Source: Actinomadura litoris
Lineage (GTDB): Bacteria; Actinomycetota; Actinomycetes; Streptosporangiales; Streptosporangiaceae
Assembly: GCF_009733595.1 (NCBI RefSeq)
Contig: NZ_WOFH01000005.1
Location: forward strand, 470,406 to 534,405
Length of the DNA: 64,000 nucleotides
Direction: 5' to 3'
Shown: piece by piece, positions 7,579 through 18,983 of the stretch
Numbering within the stretch: the first letter of the stretch is position 1
Layout of the letters: the number at the start of each line of letters is the position of its first letter
The notes under the pieces: model-generated
The model's database searches: none
What the model saw: the letters and a program-made list of their open reading frames with translations, nothing else
Told to the model about the DNA's origin: nothing
Made by a program: the position numbers and the translations under genes

Positions 7579-9045
7579 ATGCCTGATCTTCGTGCGCCCC
7601 TGGAACGCGTCCGCGCCGTCCTGGACGGGGCGGGCTACACCGTGGACGGCGTGCGCGAGCTGCTCGGGCCGGTGGCGGGCGGGGCGCTGGCGCGGGACGA
7701 GATCGTCCCGGCGCTGCGCGCCACCCGCGGCGGGTCGCCGCTGGAGGCGCTGACCCGGCTGTTCTGGCTCCAGGTCCCGGTGGCGGCGGACACCGTCCCG
7801 GTGGACGACCTCGTCCGCGCGGGCCTGGCCGAGGTCTCCGTGGACGAGGTGCGGCCGCTGCTCCACGTCGAGCCGCTCGAAGCCACCGGGCATGTCGGGT
7901 ACGCCGTCTCGGATCTGAAGGTGCGGCCCGGATCCGGGGGCGTCGTGCCGTCCGATCATGTGGTGGGCGCGGGCGGCGCGTCGGGGAGCCTCGCCCGGCT
8001 GGTTGTCCACAGGGCTGTGGACAACGTGCTCGATCTCGGGACGGGATGCGGGGTGCAGGCGGTCCATCTGGCGCACCGCGACCCCGCCGCGCGGATCACC
8101 GCGACGGACGTCAACCCGAGGGCCCTGCGACTCGCCGCGATGAGCTTCGCGCTCTCCGGGGTGGAGGGCGCCGAGTTGCGCGAGGGGTCGCTTCTGGAGC
8201 CGGTGCGGGGGCGGCGTTTCGACCTGATCGTGTCCAATCCGCCGTTCGTCGTCGCGCCGTCAGGGGAGGGGGATCCGCGCTTCACCTACCGCGAGTCCGG
8301 GTTGCCGGGCGACGAGTTCTGCCGCCGGATCGTCACCGAGGCGCCACACCTTCTGAACGACGGCGGGCATGTACAACTGCTGGCCAACTGGCTGCACGTC
8401 GACGGGACGCCCTGGGAGGAGCGGGTCGGCGCGTGGGCGGAGGAGTCGGGCTGCGACGCGTGGATCGTCCAGCGGGACGTCCAGGACCCGGCGGAGTACG
8501 CCGAGTTGTGGCTGCGCGACTCGTGCGAGGCGGGGACCCCGGAGTACCGCGCGCGGTACGAGGCGTGGCTCGCGCATTTCGAACGCCGGAACGTGACCGG
8601 GATCGGCTTCGGCTGGATCACGCTGCGGCGCACCGGCGGGCGTCCGGGGGTGCGCGTCGAGGAGCTGCGGCACGCCGTCGAGCAGCCCGTGGGAGCCTAT
8701 GTCGACCACGTGCTGGACGGCCTCGCGGCGGCCGCGGAGTTTTCCACAGGCTGTGGACGGCGGGTGCTCCGCGCGGCGGAGGGAATCGTCCAGGAGCAGA
8801 TCGGCGCGCCGGGCGCGGAGGACCCTGAGCGGATCGTCCTGCGCCAGACCGGGCGGCTCGGGCGGGCCGCCGGCGTCGGGACGGTCGAGGCGGGGCTCGC
8901 CGGGGTCTGCGACGGCACGCTGCCGCTCGAACCGCTGCTGGACGCCATCGCCCAGCTCACCGGCATGCCCCCGGAGCAGGTGCGCGAGCACGCGCTGACC
9001 GTCCTGCCCGAGCTGATCGCGGACGGCTTCTTCGAGGTCCCGTAG
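7579..9045 (+). CDS. Class I SAM-dependent methyltransferase with extra N- and C-terminal domains
   Basis: A 488-residue protein. The centre (about residues 145-260) is a class I methyltransferase fold: NVLDLGTGCGVQAVHLAH (SAM loop), ITATDVNPRALRLA (acidic ribose-binding loop) and DLIVSNPPFVVAP. The NPPF motif is typical of HemK/RsmC-type enzymes that methylate glutamine or exocyclic amines of nucleic acid. The N-terminal 130 residues and the C-terminal 160 residues are helical additions found in actinobacterial homologues. The substrate is not revealed by context; the gene is convergent with pyrD across only 3 bp. Confidence 0.85.
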   Translation: MPDLRAPLERVRAVLDGAGYTVDGVRELLGPVAGGALARDEIVPALRATRGGSPLEALTRLFWLQVPVAADTVPVDDLVRAGLAEVSVDEVRPLLHVEPLEATGHVGYAVSDLKVRPGSGGVVPSDHVVGAGGASGSLARLVVHRAVDNVLDLGTGCGVQAVHLAHRDPAARITATDVNPRALRLAAMSFALSGVEGAELREGSLLEPVRGRRFDLIVSNPPFVVAPSGEGDPRFTYRESGLPGDEFCRRIVTEAPHLLNDGGHVQLLANWLHVDGTPWEERVGAWAEESGCDAWIVQRDVQDPAEYAELWLRDSCEAGTPEYRARYEAWLAHFERRNVTGIGFGWITLRRTGGRPGVRVEELRHAVEQPVGAYVDHVLDGLAAAAEFSTGCGRRVLRAAEGIVQEQIGAPGAEDPERIVLRQTGRLGRAAGVGTVEAGLAGVCDGTLPLEPLLDAIAQLTGMPPEQVREHALTVLPELIADGFFEVP

Positions 9046-9048
9046 GGG

Positions 9049-10125
<1,077 letters not shown>

Positions 10126-10161
10126 CGCCCGCCAGTATCCCAGCCGGTTCGTCCGGAAAGG

Positions 10162-11280
10162 TCAGTGGCCCCGGAAGGTGCGGCGCAGCGTCAGGCGGAC
10201 CTCGCGGCTCGTCTCCCGCATGGTCGCGCGCACCGCCCGGACGGGGTCGCCGACGGTGACGCGCCAGCTCGTGCGGATGCCGTGCCCCACGGGGCGCAGC
10301 ACGCTCGTCCTGACCCAGCGGGACGGCGCCACGATCAGGACGCGGCCGGTCCAGCGGAGGGGGACGGTGACGAACGTCCGCCAGAGCCAGCGCAGGAGCC
10401 GGGCCGCGAGGCGCCACGTCCCCCTGACGCCGTGCCCGATGGGGGTGAGCAGGTGCCGGTAGAGGGCACGTGCGGGCAGGACGAGCAGGTAGCGCGCCGG
10501 CAGGACGAACAGGACGTGTCCCAGCCACGCCAGGCCGCGGCCCAGCAATCGCCACGTCCATGCCACGGCGGATGCGAACGCCTTCCAGCCGCTGGCGAGC
10601 ACGTCCCACACCGCGACGAAGAAGAGGCCGATTCCGCGCGCGACCCACGCGATGCCGCGGCCCACGGTCAGGAAGAGCCAGGCCAGACCGAGGAGCGGCG
10701 GACGCAGGACGTACCGCCACACCAGCACGGCGGGCAGCACCACCAGGACGCCGATCAGCCGGCCGACGACCGTCGCGATGCCCGATCCGAGCCAGGCCAG
10801 CCCGCGTCCGACCAGCCGGAGCGGTCGCAGCAGGACGAAGTCGAGCACGAGCGCGAGCCCGCGTCCGATCATGGCGAGGAGGCGGCCCACCGGGAGGAGC
10901 AGCCGGCGGTAGAGCCATCGGGCCAGGTGCACGGCGCCGCGTCCGAGGAGCCGGAGGCCGCCGATCACGACCACGACCACCAGCCACCGCAGCGGCCGGG
11001 TGATGAGGAGGTCGAGCAGCCACGCCACACCCCCGCCGACCGCGCGGAAGACCGCCGCGACGCCGCGTCCGACGAGGCGGAGCAGGTCGTAGCAGAGCCG
11101 GAGCGGGAGCACGACCACCAGCGCGACCGCCCGCGCGGGCACGACGATCCACGCCGGACCCGTCGGCCCCGCCGAAGGTTCGCGCCGCATGCCGGGTGCG
11201 GGCGCCGCGCCCTTGCCGAGGCTGACGCGGTCGCCCTCGCGCGCGCCGCGGCCGTCCGTGGGGGGTCCGGCGGTCACCAC
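10162..11280 (-). CDS. Repeat-rich Arg/Gly membrane protein, function unknown
   Basis: A 372-residue protein (GTG at 11280 with GAGG upstream; 11277 is equally possible). After about 50 residues it becomes a succession of hydrophobic segments separated by a recurring motif of the form (L/V)GRG(L/I/V)AWL, seen roughly eight times (LVGRGVAAV, LLGRGAVHL, MIGRGLALV, LVGRGLAWL, VGRGIAWVA, LLGRGLAWL, then degenerate IGHGV and VGHGI forms). Many of the hydrophobic stretches are short and Arg-flanked, so membrane association rather than a classical transporter is likely. The C-terminus is basic (RETSREVRLTLRR). No function known. Confidence 0.7.
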   Translation of the reverse strand: MVTAGPPTDGRGAREGDRVSLGKGAAPAPGMRREPSAGPTGPAWIVVPARAVALVVVLPLRLCYDLLRLVGRGVAAVFRAVGGGVAWLLDLLITRPLRWLVVVVVIGGLRLLGRGAVHLARWLYRRLLLPVGRLLAMIGRGLALVLDFVLLRPLRLVGRGLAWLGSGIATVVGRLIGVLVVLPAVLVWRYVLRPPLLGLAWLFLTVGRGIAWVARGIGLFFVAVWDVLASGWKAFASAVAWTWRLLGRGLAWLGHVLFVLPARYLLVLPARALYRHLLTPIGHGVRGTWRLAARLLRWLWRTFVTVPLRWTGRVLIVAPSRWVRTSVLRPVGHGIRTSWRVTVGDPVRAVRATMRETSREVRLTLRRTFRGH

Positions 11281-11530
11281 ATCGCACCTCGGGGCGGGTC
11301 GGGGCAGTTCGTCCGGAATGAGACCTGCTGGGAAGGCGAACGGTTCCCTCGCGCCGCCGTGCCGGTCGTGCCGGTCGGGCCTGTCGCGCCCCGGTCGCAC
11401 CCGGTTTGAACCTGTCGGGTCCCCTCCACCGTACTGCTAGTTGATCAAGGAGGGCGGTGCGGCCGCTTCGCCTCGATCGCCGCAGGGACCCCGGCCGACC
11501 CGGGGCCCGCATCGACCTGGAGGACACGAC

Positions 11531-12523
11531 ATGGAATTCCCACGTTGGGCGATCCCCGCGGCGGCCGCCCTGACCGCGACCGGGCTGGTGGTCACCGCGT
11601 GCGGGCAGGAGAAGGCCGGGGCCCAGCGGAACGCGGCGGCGGGCACGAGGCAGAGCCCCGCCGCGGCCGCGACGTCCGCGGCGCCGAAGCCCGAGCCCGA
11701 ACCGACGACGCTGGAGGTCGCGAGCGTCACCAGGCTCGGCAAGGTCGTCACGGACGGCCGGGGCATGACGCTGTACCGCTTCGACAACGACACCGCGCGT
11801 CCGCCCGCCTCCACCTGCGAGGGGGCGTGCGCCAAGGCGTGGCCGCCGGTGTGGGCGGGCGCGGCCGAGACCGAGGTCAAGGGCGTCCGGCGGTCGCTGG
11901 TGGGCAAGGTCAAGCGGCCGGACGGCAGGTGGCAGGTCACGCTCGGCGGCTGGCCGCTGTACCGGTTCGCCAAGGACGCGAGCCCCGGCGACGTGAAGGG
12001 CCAGGGCGTGGGCGGCACCTGGTACGCGGCGGCGCCGACCGGCAAGAAGGCCCTGACGGCCGCGCCCACCGAGAAGGCGCCCACCGAGAAGGCGCCCACC
12101 GGGAACAAGCCCGCGAACGACCGCTGGAAGGGCTGGACGGTCGTCAGGGCCAAGCGCGATCCGAGGCTCGGACTGATCATCACCGATGGGCGGGGCCGCA
12201 CGCTCTACCGCTATGACAAGGACACCAGCAGGCCGCCGAACTCCGTCTGCTTCGGCGCCTGCAAGAAGGCGTGGCCGCCCGCCGTGTTCAACGGCTGGAA
12301 GCATCTGAAGCTGGAGGGCGTCAGCAAGAAGGCCGTCAACTTCATCGAACGCAAGGACGACGGGAAGTGCCAGCTCACGATCAACGGCTGGCCCATGTAC
12401 TTCTACGAGAAGGACGCGCGTCCGGGCGACACCAAGGGGCAGGGCGTCGGCGGGGTCTGGTGGGCCACGACCCCCGAGGGCAGGAAGGTCATGTCCGCGA
12501 CCGGCAACGGTAACGGTTACTGA
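11531..12523 (+). CDS. Lipoprotein with two YxFxxD (Lipoprotein_15) repeats
   Basis: Surface lipoprotein of 330 residues: signal peptide MEFPRWAIPAAAALTATGLV ending VTAC, then two copies of the secreted repeat of unknown function. Copy 1 contains TLYRFDNDTARPPASTCEGACAKAWPPV and WPLYRFAKDASPGDVKGQGVGGTWYA; copy 2 contains the corresponding TLYRYDKDTSRPPNS and WPMYFYEKDARPGDTKGQGVGGVWWA. The copies are joined by a Lys/Thr/Pro linker in which PTEKA is repeated by a 15-bp DNA repeat. The ATG has GGAGG 8 nt upstream. Members of the family are abundant in actinobacteria; a redox or copper-related role has been suggested but is not proved. Single gene with its own terminator. Confidence 0.85.
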   Translation: MEFPRWAIPAAAALTATGLVVTACGQEKAGAQRNAAAGTRQSPAAAATSAAPKPEPEPTTLEVASVTRLGKVVTDGRGMTLYRFDNDTARPPASTCEGACAKAWPPVWAGAAETEVKGVRRSLVGKVKRPDGRWQVTLGGWPLYRFAKDASPGDVKGQGVGGTWYAAAPTGKKALTAAPTEKAPTEKAPTGNKPANDRWKGWTVVRAKRDPRLGLIITDGRGRTLYRYDKDTSRPPNSVCFGACKKAWPPAVFNGWKHLKLEGVSKKAVNFIERKDDGKCQLTINGWPMYFYEKDARPGDTKGQGVGGVWWATTPEGRKVMSATGNGNGY

Positions 12524-12564
12524 ATTCGGCCGTCCGCGTCCTGATCCGCCCCCACGGGCGAAGG

Positions 12565-12608
12565 CGCGGGAGGTTCGTGGGTCGGTCGGGGCCCGCGAGC
12601 CTCCCGCG
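12565..12608 (+). terminator. Terminator of the lipoprotein gene
   Basis: Perfect 9-bp stem CGCGGGAGG / CCTCCCGCG closing a GC-rich loop, followed immediately by the pyrimidine tract TCTTCTTTGCTCTG, the most conventional intrinsic terminator in the window. Confidence 0.7.
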
Positions 12609-12673
12609 TCTTCTTTGCTCTGCTTACGCCATCGACGTTCCCCCGAGTCCCCTTTATCGAAACAAGTCCGTAT

Positions 12674-12735
12674 CCGTACCACTGGTATCCCGTGGTATGG
12701 GCGGGGACATTGTTAGGCGTGGGCCGCTTTATGAT
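12674..12735 (+). promoter_or_regulatory. Operator-like inverted repeat and promoter of the ABC importer operon
   Basis: CCGTACCAC (12674-12682) and GTGGTATGG (12692-12700) form an inverted repeat with one mismatch and a 9-nt spacer. Just downstream, GACATT (12706) and TATGAT (12730-12735) are spaced 18 bp and resemble a primary sigma factor promoter. The position fits a repressor or activator site for the sugar importer genes that follow; a LacI-type protein would be a natural partner, but that is inference. Confidence 0.5.
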
Positions 12736-12957
12736 CACGATCCCTTTCCGGACCTCGACAGGCACCCGCTCCAGTGATCGAATGAATACGGTCCCGCCAT
12801 GGATGCGGCCCGGCGAAGTGCCCGCGCTTGGTGGGTGGCTTCAGGAGGCCCGATGGTCGAGCGGATCGGACGACGACCCGGCCGCGTCATGCGCGCTGAA
12901 CGGATCGCACGGAGGAGAGCCATTCCGCCCGACCGGCACGCCCCGCCCGACCGGCGC

Positions 12958-14256
12958 ATGCGGCGGAGCCTCCCCCCGCTCCGCGCCGCCGTGGCCCTGA
13001 CCCTGCTGGCCGGCGGCCTCGCCGCGTGCTCGGGCGGCGGCGGGGGAACACCCACGCTGAACTGGTACATCAACCCCGACGACGGCGGCCAGGCCAAGCT
13101 CGCCGCGTCCTGCACCAAGGCGTCCGGCGGCAAGTACAAGATCAAGACCTCGGTGCTGCCGAACGACGCGACGCAGCAGCGCGAGCAGCTCGTCCGGCGG
13201 CTCGCCGCCAAGGACTCCGGGCTCGACATCATGAGCCTCGACCCGGTGTTCGTCGCGGAGGTCGCCAACGCGGGGTTCCTGCGCCCGTTCACCGCCGCCG
13301 AGTCGAAGCAGTTCACCGACGGGGTGTTCCCGCCCGCCGTCCAGAGCTCGACGTGGGAGGGCAAGCTCTACGCGGCGCCCTTCTGGGCCAACACCCAGTT
13401 GCTCTGGTACCGCAAGTCGGCCGCGCAGAAGGCGGGTGTCGATCCGAGCGCGCCCGACTTCACCTGGGACAAGATGATCGACGCCGCCGTCCGGACGAAC
13501 ACGACCGTCGCCGCGCAGGGCAACCGGTACGAGGGCTACATGGTGTGGATCAACGCCCTCATCTCGTCCGCGGGCGGCCGGATCATCAGCGACGCCGAGA
13601 AGGGCGCCGACGCCACCATCGAGATCGACTCCCCGGCCGGACGCCAGGCCGCGACGATCATCCGCAAGCTCGCCCGCTCGAAGGCGGCGAGCCCGACGCT
13701 GTCCACCGACATCGAGGAGCAGGCGAGGTCGGTGCTCAACGGGTCGCGCGGCGGATTCATGATCAACTGGGGGTACATCTGGCGCGCCGAGAACGGCGAC
13801 GCCAAGGCCGGGGTGATCAACAAGAACATCCCCGCCGACCTCGGCTGGGCCCGCTACCCGAAGGTGAACGCGAACCAGGACAGCAAGCCCCCGTTCGGCG
13901 GCATCGAACTCGGCATCGGCGGCTACGGCAAGTACCGCGACACGCTCGCGGTGGACGCGGTCAGGTGCATCACCACCCCCGAGAACATGAAGCAGTACAT
14001 GATCGACACGGGCAACCCGGCGGCCCGCGCGGTGGTCTACGACGACCCGCAGATCAAGAAGGAGTTCCCCATGGCCGGGCTCATCCGGGACTCGATCAAC
14101 GCCGCGTCGCCGCGTCCCATCACGCCGTACTACACCGACGTGTCCGGCGCCGTGCAGAGCCGCTGGCACCCGCCCGCCTCCGTCGACCCGAACTCGACGC
14201 CGCGCAGGTCCGAGACGTTCATCCGCCAGGTCCTGCGCGACCAGGCGCTGCTCTGA
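12958..14256 (+). CDS. ABC importer sugar-binding lipoprotein
   Basis: Extracellular solute-binding protein (family 1, maltose/trehalose-type) that captures substrate for the permeases encoded next. From ATG 12958 it has 432 residues with a lipoprotein signal ending GGLAAC (Cys24). The mature part shows binding-protein features (REQLVRRLAAKDSGLDIMSLDPVFVAEVANAGFL, WEGKLYAAPFWANTQLLWYRK, SRGGFMINWGYIW, PPFGGIELGIG). The start is uncertain: no ribosome binding site precedes 12958, whereas a perfect GGAGGAGA at 12911 sits 6 nt before an in-frame ATT (12922), and an in-frame ATG lies at 12889. First gene of a four-gene operon. Confidence 0.9.
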   Translation: MRRSLPPLRAAVALTLLAGGLAACSGGGGGTPTLNWYINPDDGGQAKLAASCTKASGGKYKIKTSVLPNDATQQREQLVRRLAAKDSGLDIMSLDPVFVAEVANAGFLRPFTAAESKQFTDGVFPPAVQSSTWEGKLYAAPFWANTQLLWYRKSAAQKAGVDPSAPDFTWDKMIDAAVRTNTTVAAQGNRYEGYMVWINALISSAGGRIISDAEKGADATIEIDSPAGRQAATIIRKLARSKAASPTLSTDIEEQARSVLNGSRGGFMINWGYIWRAENGDAKAGVINKNIPADLGWARYPKVNANQDSKPPFGGIELGIGGYGKYRDTLAVDAVRCITTPENMKQYMIDTGNPAARAVVYDDPQIKKEFPMAGLIRDSINAASPRPITPYYTDVSGAVQSRWHPPASVDPNSTPRRSETFIRQVLRDQALL

Positions 14257-14264
14257 AGGGACGG

Positions 14265-15206
14265 ATGATGGCCGCAGTACAGAGCGCGCCCGCCGCGACG
14301 AAACGCAGGGCGGGACGCGCGGAGCTGTCCGACCGGAGCCGCAGCGAGCGCCGCCTCGGGCTGCTGCTGTCGGCGCCCGCCGTGATCGTCATGCTGCTGG
14401 TGACCGCGTACCCGCTGCTCAACGCGCTGTACCTGTCGCTGTTCCGGTACCGGATCACCGCGCCCGACGACAAGAAGTTCGTCGGCCTGTCCAACTACTG
14501 GACGGCGCTGTCGGACCCGCTGTTCTGGCAGAACGTGTTCACCACGTTCATCATCACGTTCGCCACCGTCGCCGTGGAGCTGGTGATCGGGTTCGGGCTG
14601 GCGATGGTGATGCACCGGGCGCTGTTCGCGCGGCGCACCGTCCGGACGGCGATCCTGCTCCCGTACGGCATCGTCACCGTGATCTCTGCGTTCGCCTGGC
14701 GGTACGCCTTCGACCTCCAGTCGGGGTTCGTGAACTCCTGGTTCGGGCTCGGCGACTACGCCTGGTTCTCCGGCCGCTGGTCGTCGCTGTTCGTGATCGT
14801 CCTGTCGGAGATCTGGAAGACGACGCCGTTCGTGTCGCTGCTGCTGCTCGCCGGGCTGGCGCAGGTGCCGAACGACCTCGGCGAGGCCGCGACCGTGGAC
14901 GGCGCGACCGCCTGGCAGCGGCTCCGCCGAGTGACGATCCCCAACATGAAGGCCGCGATCCTCGTCGCGGTGCTGTTCCGCACCCTGGACGCGTGGCGGA
15001 TCTTCGACAACGTCTACATCATGACCTCCGGCCAGCAGAAGACGCAGACGCTGTCGTTCCTCACCTACCAGCAGACGATCACCCGGACCGCCATCGGCCT
15101 CGGCGACGCGGTCGGCGTGCTGCTGTTCCTGTCGGTGGTCCTGATCGCGGTCGTGTTCATCCGCGGGTTCCGCGTGGACCTGTCCCAAGTGCGAGGTGAC
15201 CGGTGA
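14265..15206 (+). CDS. ABC importer permease (MalF-type)
   Basis: Integral membrane subunit of the sugar importer, 313 residues, with six predicted membrane segments (first: LGLLLSAPAVIVMLLVTAYPLL). The EAA loop that contacts the ATPase is clear: NDLGEAATVDGATAWQRLRRVTIP. Begins 8 bp after the binding-protein stop at ATGATG, so the first or second ATG may be used; GAAGGGACGG precedes. Its TGA overlaps the next start. Confidence 0.92.
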   Translation: MMAAVQSAPAATKRRAGRAELSDRSRSERRLGLLLSAPAVIVMLLVTAYPLLNALYLSLFRYRITAPDDKKFVGLSNYWTALSDPLFWQNVFTTFIITFATVAVELVIGFGLAMVMHRALFARRTVRTAILLPYGIVTVISAFAWRYAFDLQSGFVNSWFGLGDYAWFSGRWSSLFVIVLSEIWKTTPFVSLLLLAGLAQVPNDLGEAATVDGATAWQRLRRVTIPNMKAAILVAVLFRTLDAWRIFDNVYIMTSGQQKTQTLSFLTYQQTITRTAIGLGDAVGVLLFLSVVLIAVVFIRGFRVDLSQVRGDR

Positions 15207-16036
15207 TGGAGAGCGCCCGTTCCAAATGGCTGTGGATCGTCGCGTCCCTGCTCATCCTCGTCTGGACGGTCTTCCCGATCCTGTGGATCGTGATGCTGTC
15301 GTTCAAGCAGCCCGGTGAGATCGGCAACCAGAAGGGCTTCCTGCCCCACCACTGGACGTGGGACAACTACCGCACGGTCTTCAAGACCGACCTGTTCACC
15401 TCGGCGCTGATCAACTCGATCGGCATCTCGGTGATCGCGACGTTCGTCGGCGTGGTGTTCGCGACGCTCGTCGCCTACGCGATCGCCCGGCTGGAGTTCC
15501 CCGGCAAGAAGCTGATCCTGTCGTTCGCGCTGGCGATCGCGATGTTCCCGGTCGTCTCGCTCGTCGGCCCGCTGTTCAACCTGTGGCGCGACATCGGCCT
15601 GTACGACACCTGGCTCGGCCTGATCATCCCCTACATCTCGTTCGCGCTGCCGCTCGCGATCTGGACGCTGTCGGCGTTCTTCCGCGAGATCCCGTGGGAG
15701 ATGGAGCAGGCCGCGCAGGTCGACGGCGCCACCGCCTGGCAGGCGTTCCGGAAGGTGATCGTCCCGCTGGCCGCGCCCGGCGTGTTCACCGCCGCGATCC
15801 TCACCTTCTTCTTCTGCTGGAACGACTTCGTGTTCGGGATCTCGCTGACCTCCTCCGACAACGCCCGTCCCGTCCCGGCGGCGCTGGCGTTCTTCACCGG
15901 CGCGTCGCAGTTCGAGCAGCCCACCACCGCCATCTGCGCGGCGGCGGTCGTCGTGACCGTCCCCGTCGTCGTCATCGTCCTGGCGTTCCAGCGCCGCATC
16001 GTGGCCGGGCTGACGTCCGGCGCCGTCAAGGGCTGA
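15206..16036 (+). CDS. ABC importer permease (MalG-type)
   Basis: Second membrane subunit, 276 residues, six predicted membrane helices beginning SKWLWIVASLLILVWTVFPI and the EAA loop WEMEQAAQVDGATAWQAFRKVIVP. Start ATG overlaps the preceding TGA by one base (TGATG), implying coupled translation; a GTG one codon earlier is an alternative. The C-terminus FQRRIVAGLTSGAVKG is the classic MalG-type ending. Confidence 0.92.
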   Translation: MESARSKWLWIVASLLILVWTVFPILWIVMLSFKQPGEIGNQKGFLPHHWTWDNYRTVFKTDLFTSALINSIGISVIATFVGVVFATLVAYAIARLEFPGKKLILSFALAIAMFPVVSLVGPLFNLWRDIGLYDTWLGLIIPYISFALPLAIWTLSAFFREIPWEMEQAAQVDGATAWQAFRKVIVPLAAPGVFTAAILTFFFCWNDFVFGISLTSSDNARPVPAALAFFTGASQFEQPTTAICAAAVVVTVPVVVIVLAFQRRIVAGLTSGAVKG

Positions 16037-16059
16037 GCCCACCGGGATTAGGGAGAACC

Positions 16060-17376
<1,317 letters not shown>

Positions 17377-17420
17377 CCGGCCGCTCCTCCCCGTTGATCT
17401 TGTCTGGCACGATCGGGGGC

Positions 17421-18119
17421 ATGACTTCCGGGGACATGTACGAGCGCTTCGCCCACGAGTACGCCGCCCACGCCGAGGACAGCGCCTACAACGCCTACTA
17501 CGACCGGCCCGCCCTCCTCGGCCTGGCGGGCGACGTCGCGGGGCTGACGGTCTTCGACGCGGCGTGCGGCCCCGGCCTGTACGCACGCGAACTCCTGGAC
17601 CGGGGAGCGCGCGTCCTCGGCTGCGACGCGTCCCCGACGTTCGTCGAGCTGGCCCGCGAGCGCACCGGCGGCCGGGCCGACCTGCGCGTCCACGACCTGA
17701 CCAAGCCCCTGACCTGGGTCGAGGACGGCACGGCCGACCTGGTCGTGCTCGCGCTGGCCGTCCACTACTTCGACGACCGCGTCGCCCTGCTGCGCGAACT
17801 CCGCCGCGTCCTCACCCCGTCGGGCGCGCTCGTCCTGTCCACCGAGCACCCGATGGCGACATGGTTGCGCCTGGGCGGCTCCTACTTCACGACCGAGCCC
17901 GTGGAGGAGTCCCTCAGCGCGGAGCACGAGTGGCCCATCCGCGCCTGGCGCCGCCCCCTCACCGTCACCGTCGCCGAGTTCCGCGAGGCGGGCTTCTACA
18001 TCGACGAACTCCTGGAACCCCGTCCCGCCCCCGAAATGGCGACCCGCTATCCCGACGACCACGCGCGCCTGGAGCAGTCCCCCGGCTTCATGGCCTTCCG
18101 CCTGCGCCCTCTACCGTGA
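17421..18119 (+). CDS. Class I SAM-dependent methyltransferase (Methyltransf_11 type)
   Basis: A 232-residue small-molecule-type methyltransferase. The SAM-binding loop is LTVFDAACGPGLYARELLDRG, followed by LGCDASPTFVELAR and the post-strand-4 segment DGTADLVVLALAVHYFDDR. The C-terminal third (TEHPMATWLRLGGSYFTTE, GFYIDELLEPRP) would form the substrate cap. Start at ATG 17421 with a G-rich site. Separated by 44 bp from the importer and possibly read through from it; the substrate is unknown. Overlaps the convergent downstream gene by 9 bp. Confidence 0.85.
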   Translation: MTSGDMYERFAHEYAAHAEDSAYNAYYDRPALLGLAGDVAGLTVFDAACGPGLYARELLDRGARVLGCDASPTFVELARERTGGRADLRVHDLTKPLTWVEDGTADLVVLALAVHYFDDRVALLRELRRVLTPSGALVLSTEHPMATWLRLGGSYFTTEPVEESLSAEHEWPIRAWRRPLTVTVAEFREAGFYIDELLEPRPAPEMATRYPDDHARLEQSPGFMAFRLRPLP

Positions 18120-18983
18120 CGGCGCGGGGATCTTGCCTATGCCGAGGGCGTTCTCGCTGGGGAGCAGGCCGGATTCGAGTGCCTTGACCAGCAGCGGCGT
18201 GGTCAGTTCGGCCAGGCGGGCGGCCTTGTCGGCGCCCAGGGCCTGCCAGGGCGCGTAGGCGAGGTCGTCGGTGGTGCGCTCGACGTCGTCGCGCAGCGCG
18301 CGGAGTCCGTCGGCGGCGGCGCCGTCGGGGGTGAGGAGGCCGCGGCCGATGAGGCGGTCGCGGGCGGCGGTCCATTCGGCGTCCGTCCAGCCCCGGGTGG
18401 CGAAGGTCGCGGGGGACGCGGCGCCGATCGCGGCGAAGGAGACGAGGGCCTCGGCCGGGTCGAGGCCGGCGGTGAGCAGGGCGGCGATGTGGCCGTCGCC
18501 GCGGTGCTCGCGCAGGATGCCGATGGCGTGCCAGAGGACCAGGTGCGGCTCGTCCGGCCAGGGGACGGCGGCGTAGGCGGCGGCGAGCGGGCGGCCCGCC
18601 AGCGGGGCCGCGAGCGCGGCCTCGCGGGCGAGGTCGGCCGCCTCGGAGAGTTCGCCGACGGCGTCGCCGAGGAGGGTGCGGTAGAGGCGGTCCACGACGC
18701 GGGTGCGGGCGGCGAGGACGCGGTCGGGGGACGCGGTCTCCCAGTCGGCCGGGAAGTGCGCGGCGATCAGGCGCGGGCTGAAGCTGTAGAAGGCGGACGC
18801 CACGCGTTCGGCGCCCACCGCGCCGAGGGGCGCGGCGCGCCAGGCGAAGTAGCTCGCCCAGCGCTCCTCGCCGTCGAAGCCGAGGGCGGCGGCCTCGGCG
18901 AACATCTCGGGCGCGTACCAGAACGGGGCGTGGACGGGTTCGAGTTGGTGCCACATCCGGCGGGCCAGGCTCGGGTCGGTCAT
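18111..18983 (-). CDS. SCO6745/SalK-like conserved protein
   Basis: A 290-residue soluble protein starting MTDPSLARRMWHQLEPVHAPFWYAPEM with GAGG upstream. The segments FAWRAAPLGAVGAERVASAFYSFSPRLI and SFAAIGAASPATFATRGWTDAEWTAARDRLI match a family of actinobacterial proteins typified by SCO6745 and SalK; the C-terminal half resembles a winged-helix fold. SalK was reported beside the salicylate-producing gene region in a streptomycete, but the biochemical role of the family is unclear. No partner gene is adjacent here. Confidence 0.7.
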   Translation of the reverse strand: MTDPSLARRMWHQLEPVHAPFWYAPEMFAEAAALGFDGEERWASYFAWRAAPLGAVGAERVASAFYSFSPRLIAAHFPADWETASPDRVLAARTRVVDRLYRTLLGDAVGELSEAADLAREAALAAPLAGRPLAAAYAAVPWPDEPHLVLWHAIGILREHRGDGHIAALLTAGLDPAEALVSFAAIGAASPATFATRGWTDAEWTAARDRLIGRGLLTPDGAAADGLRALRDDVERTTDDLAYAPWQALGADKAARLAELTTPLLVKALESGLLPSENALGIGKIPAPSR

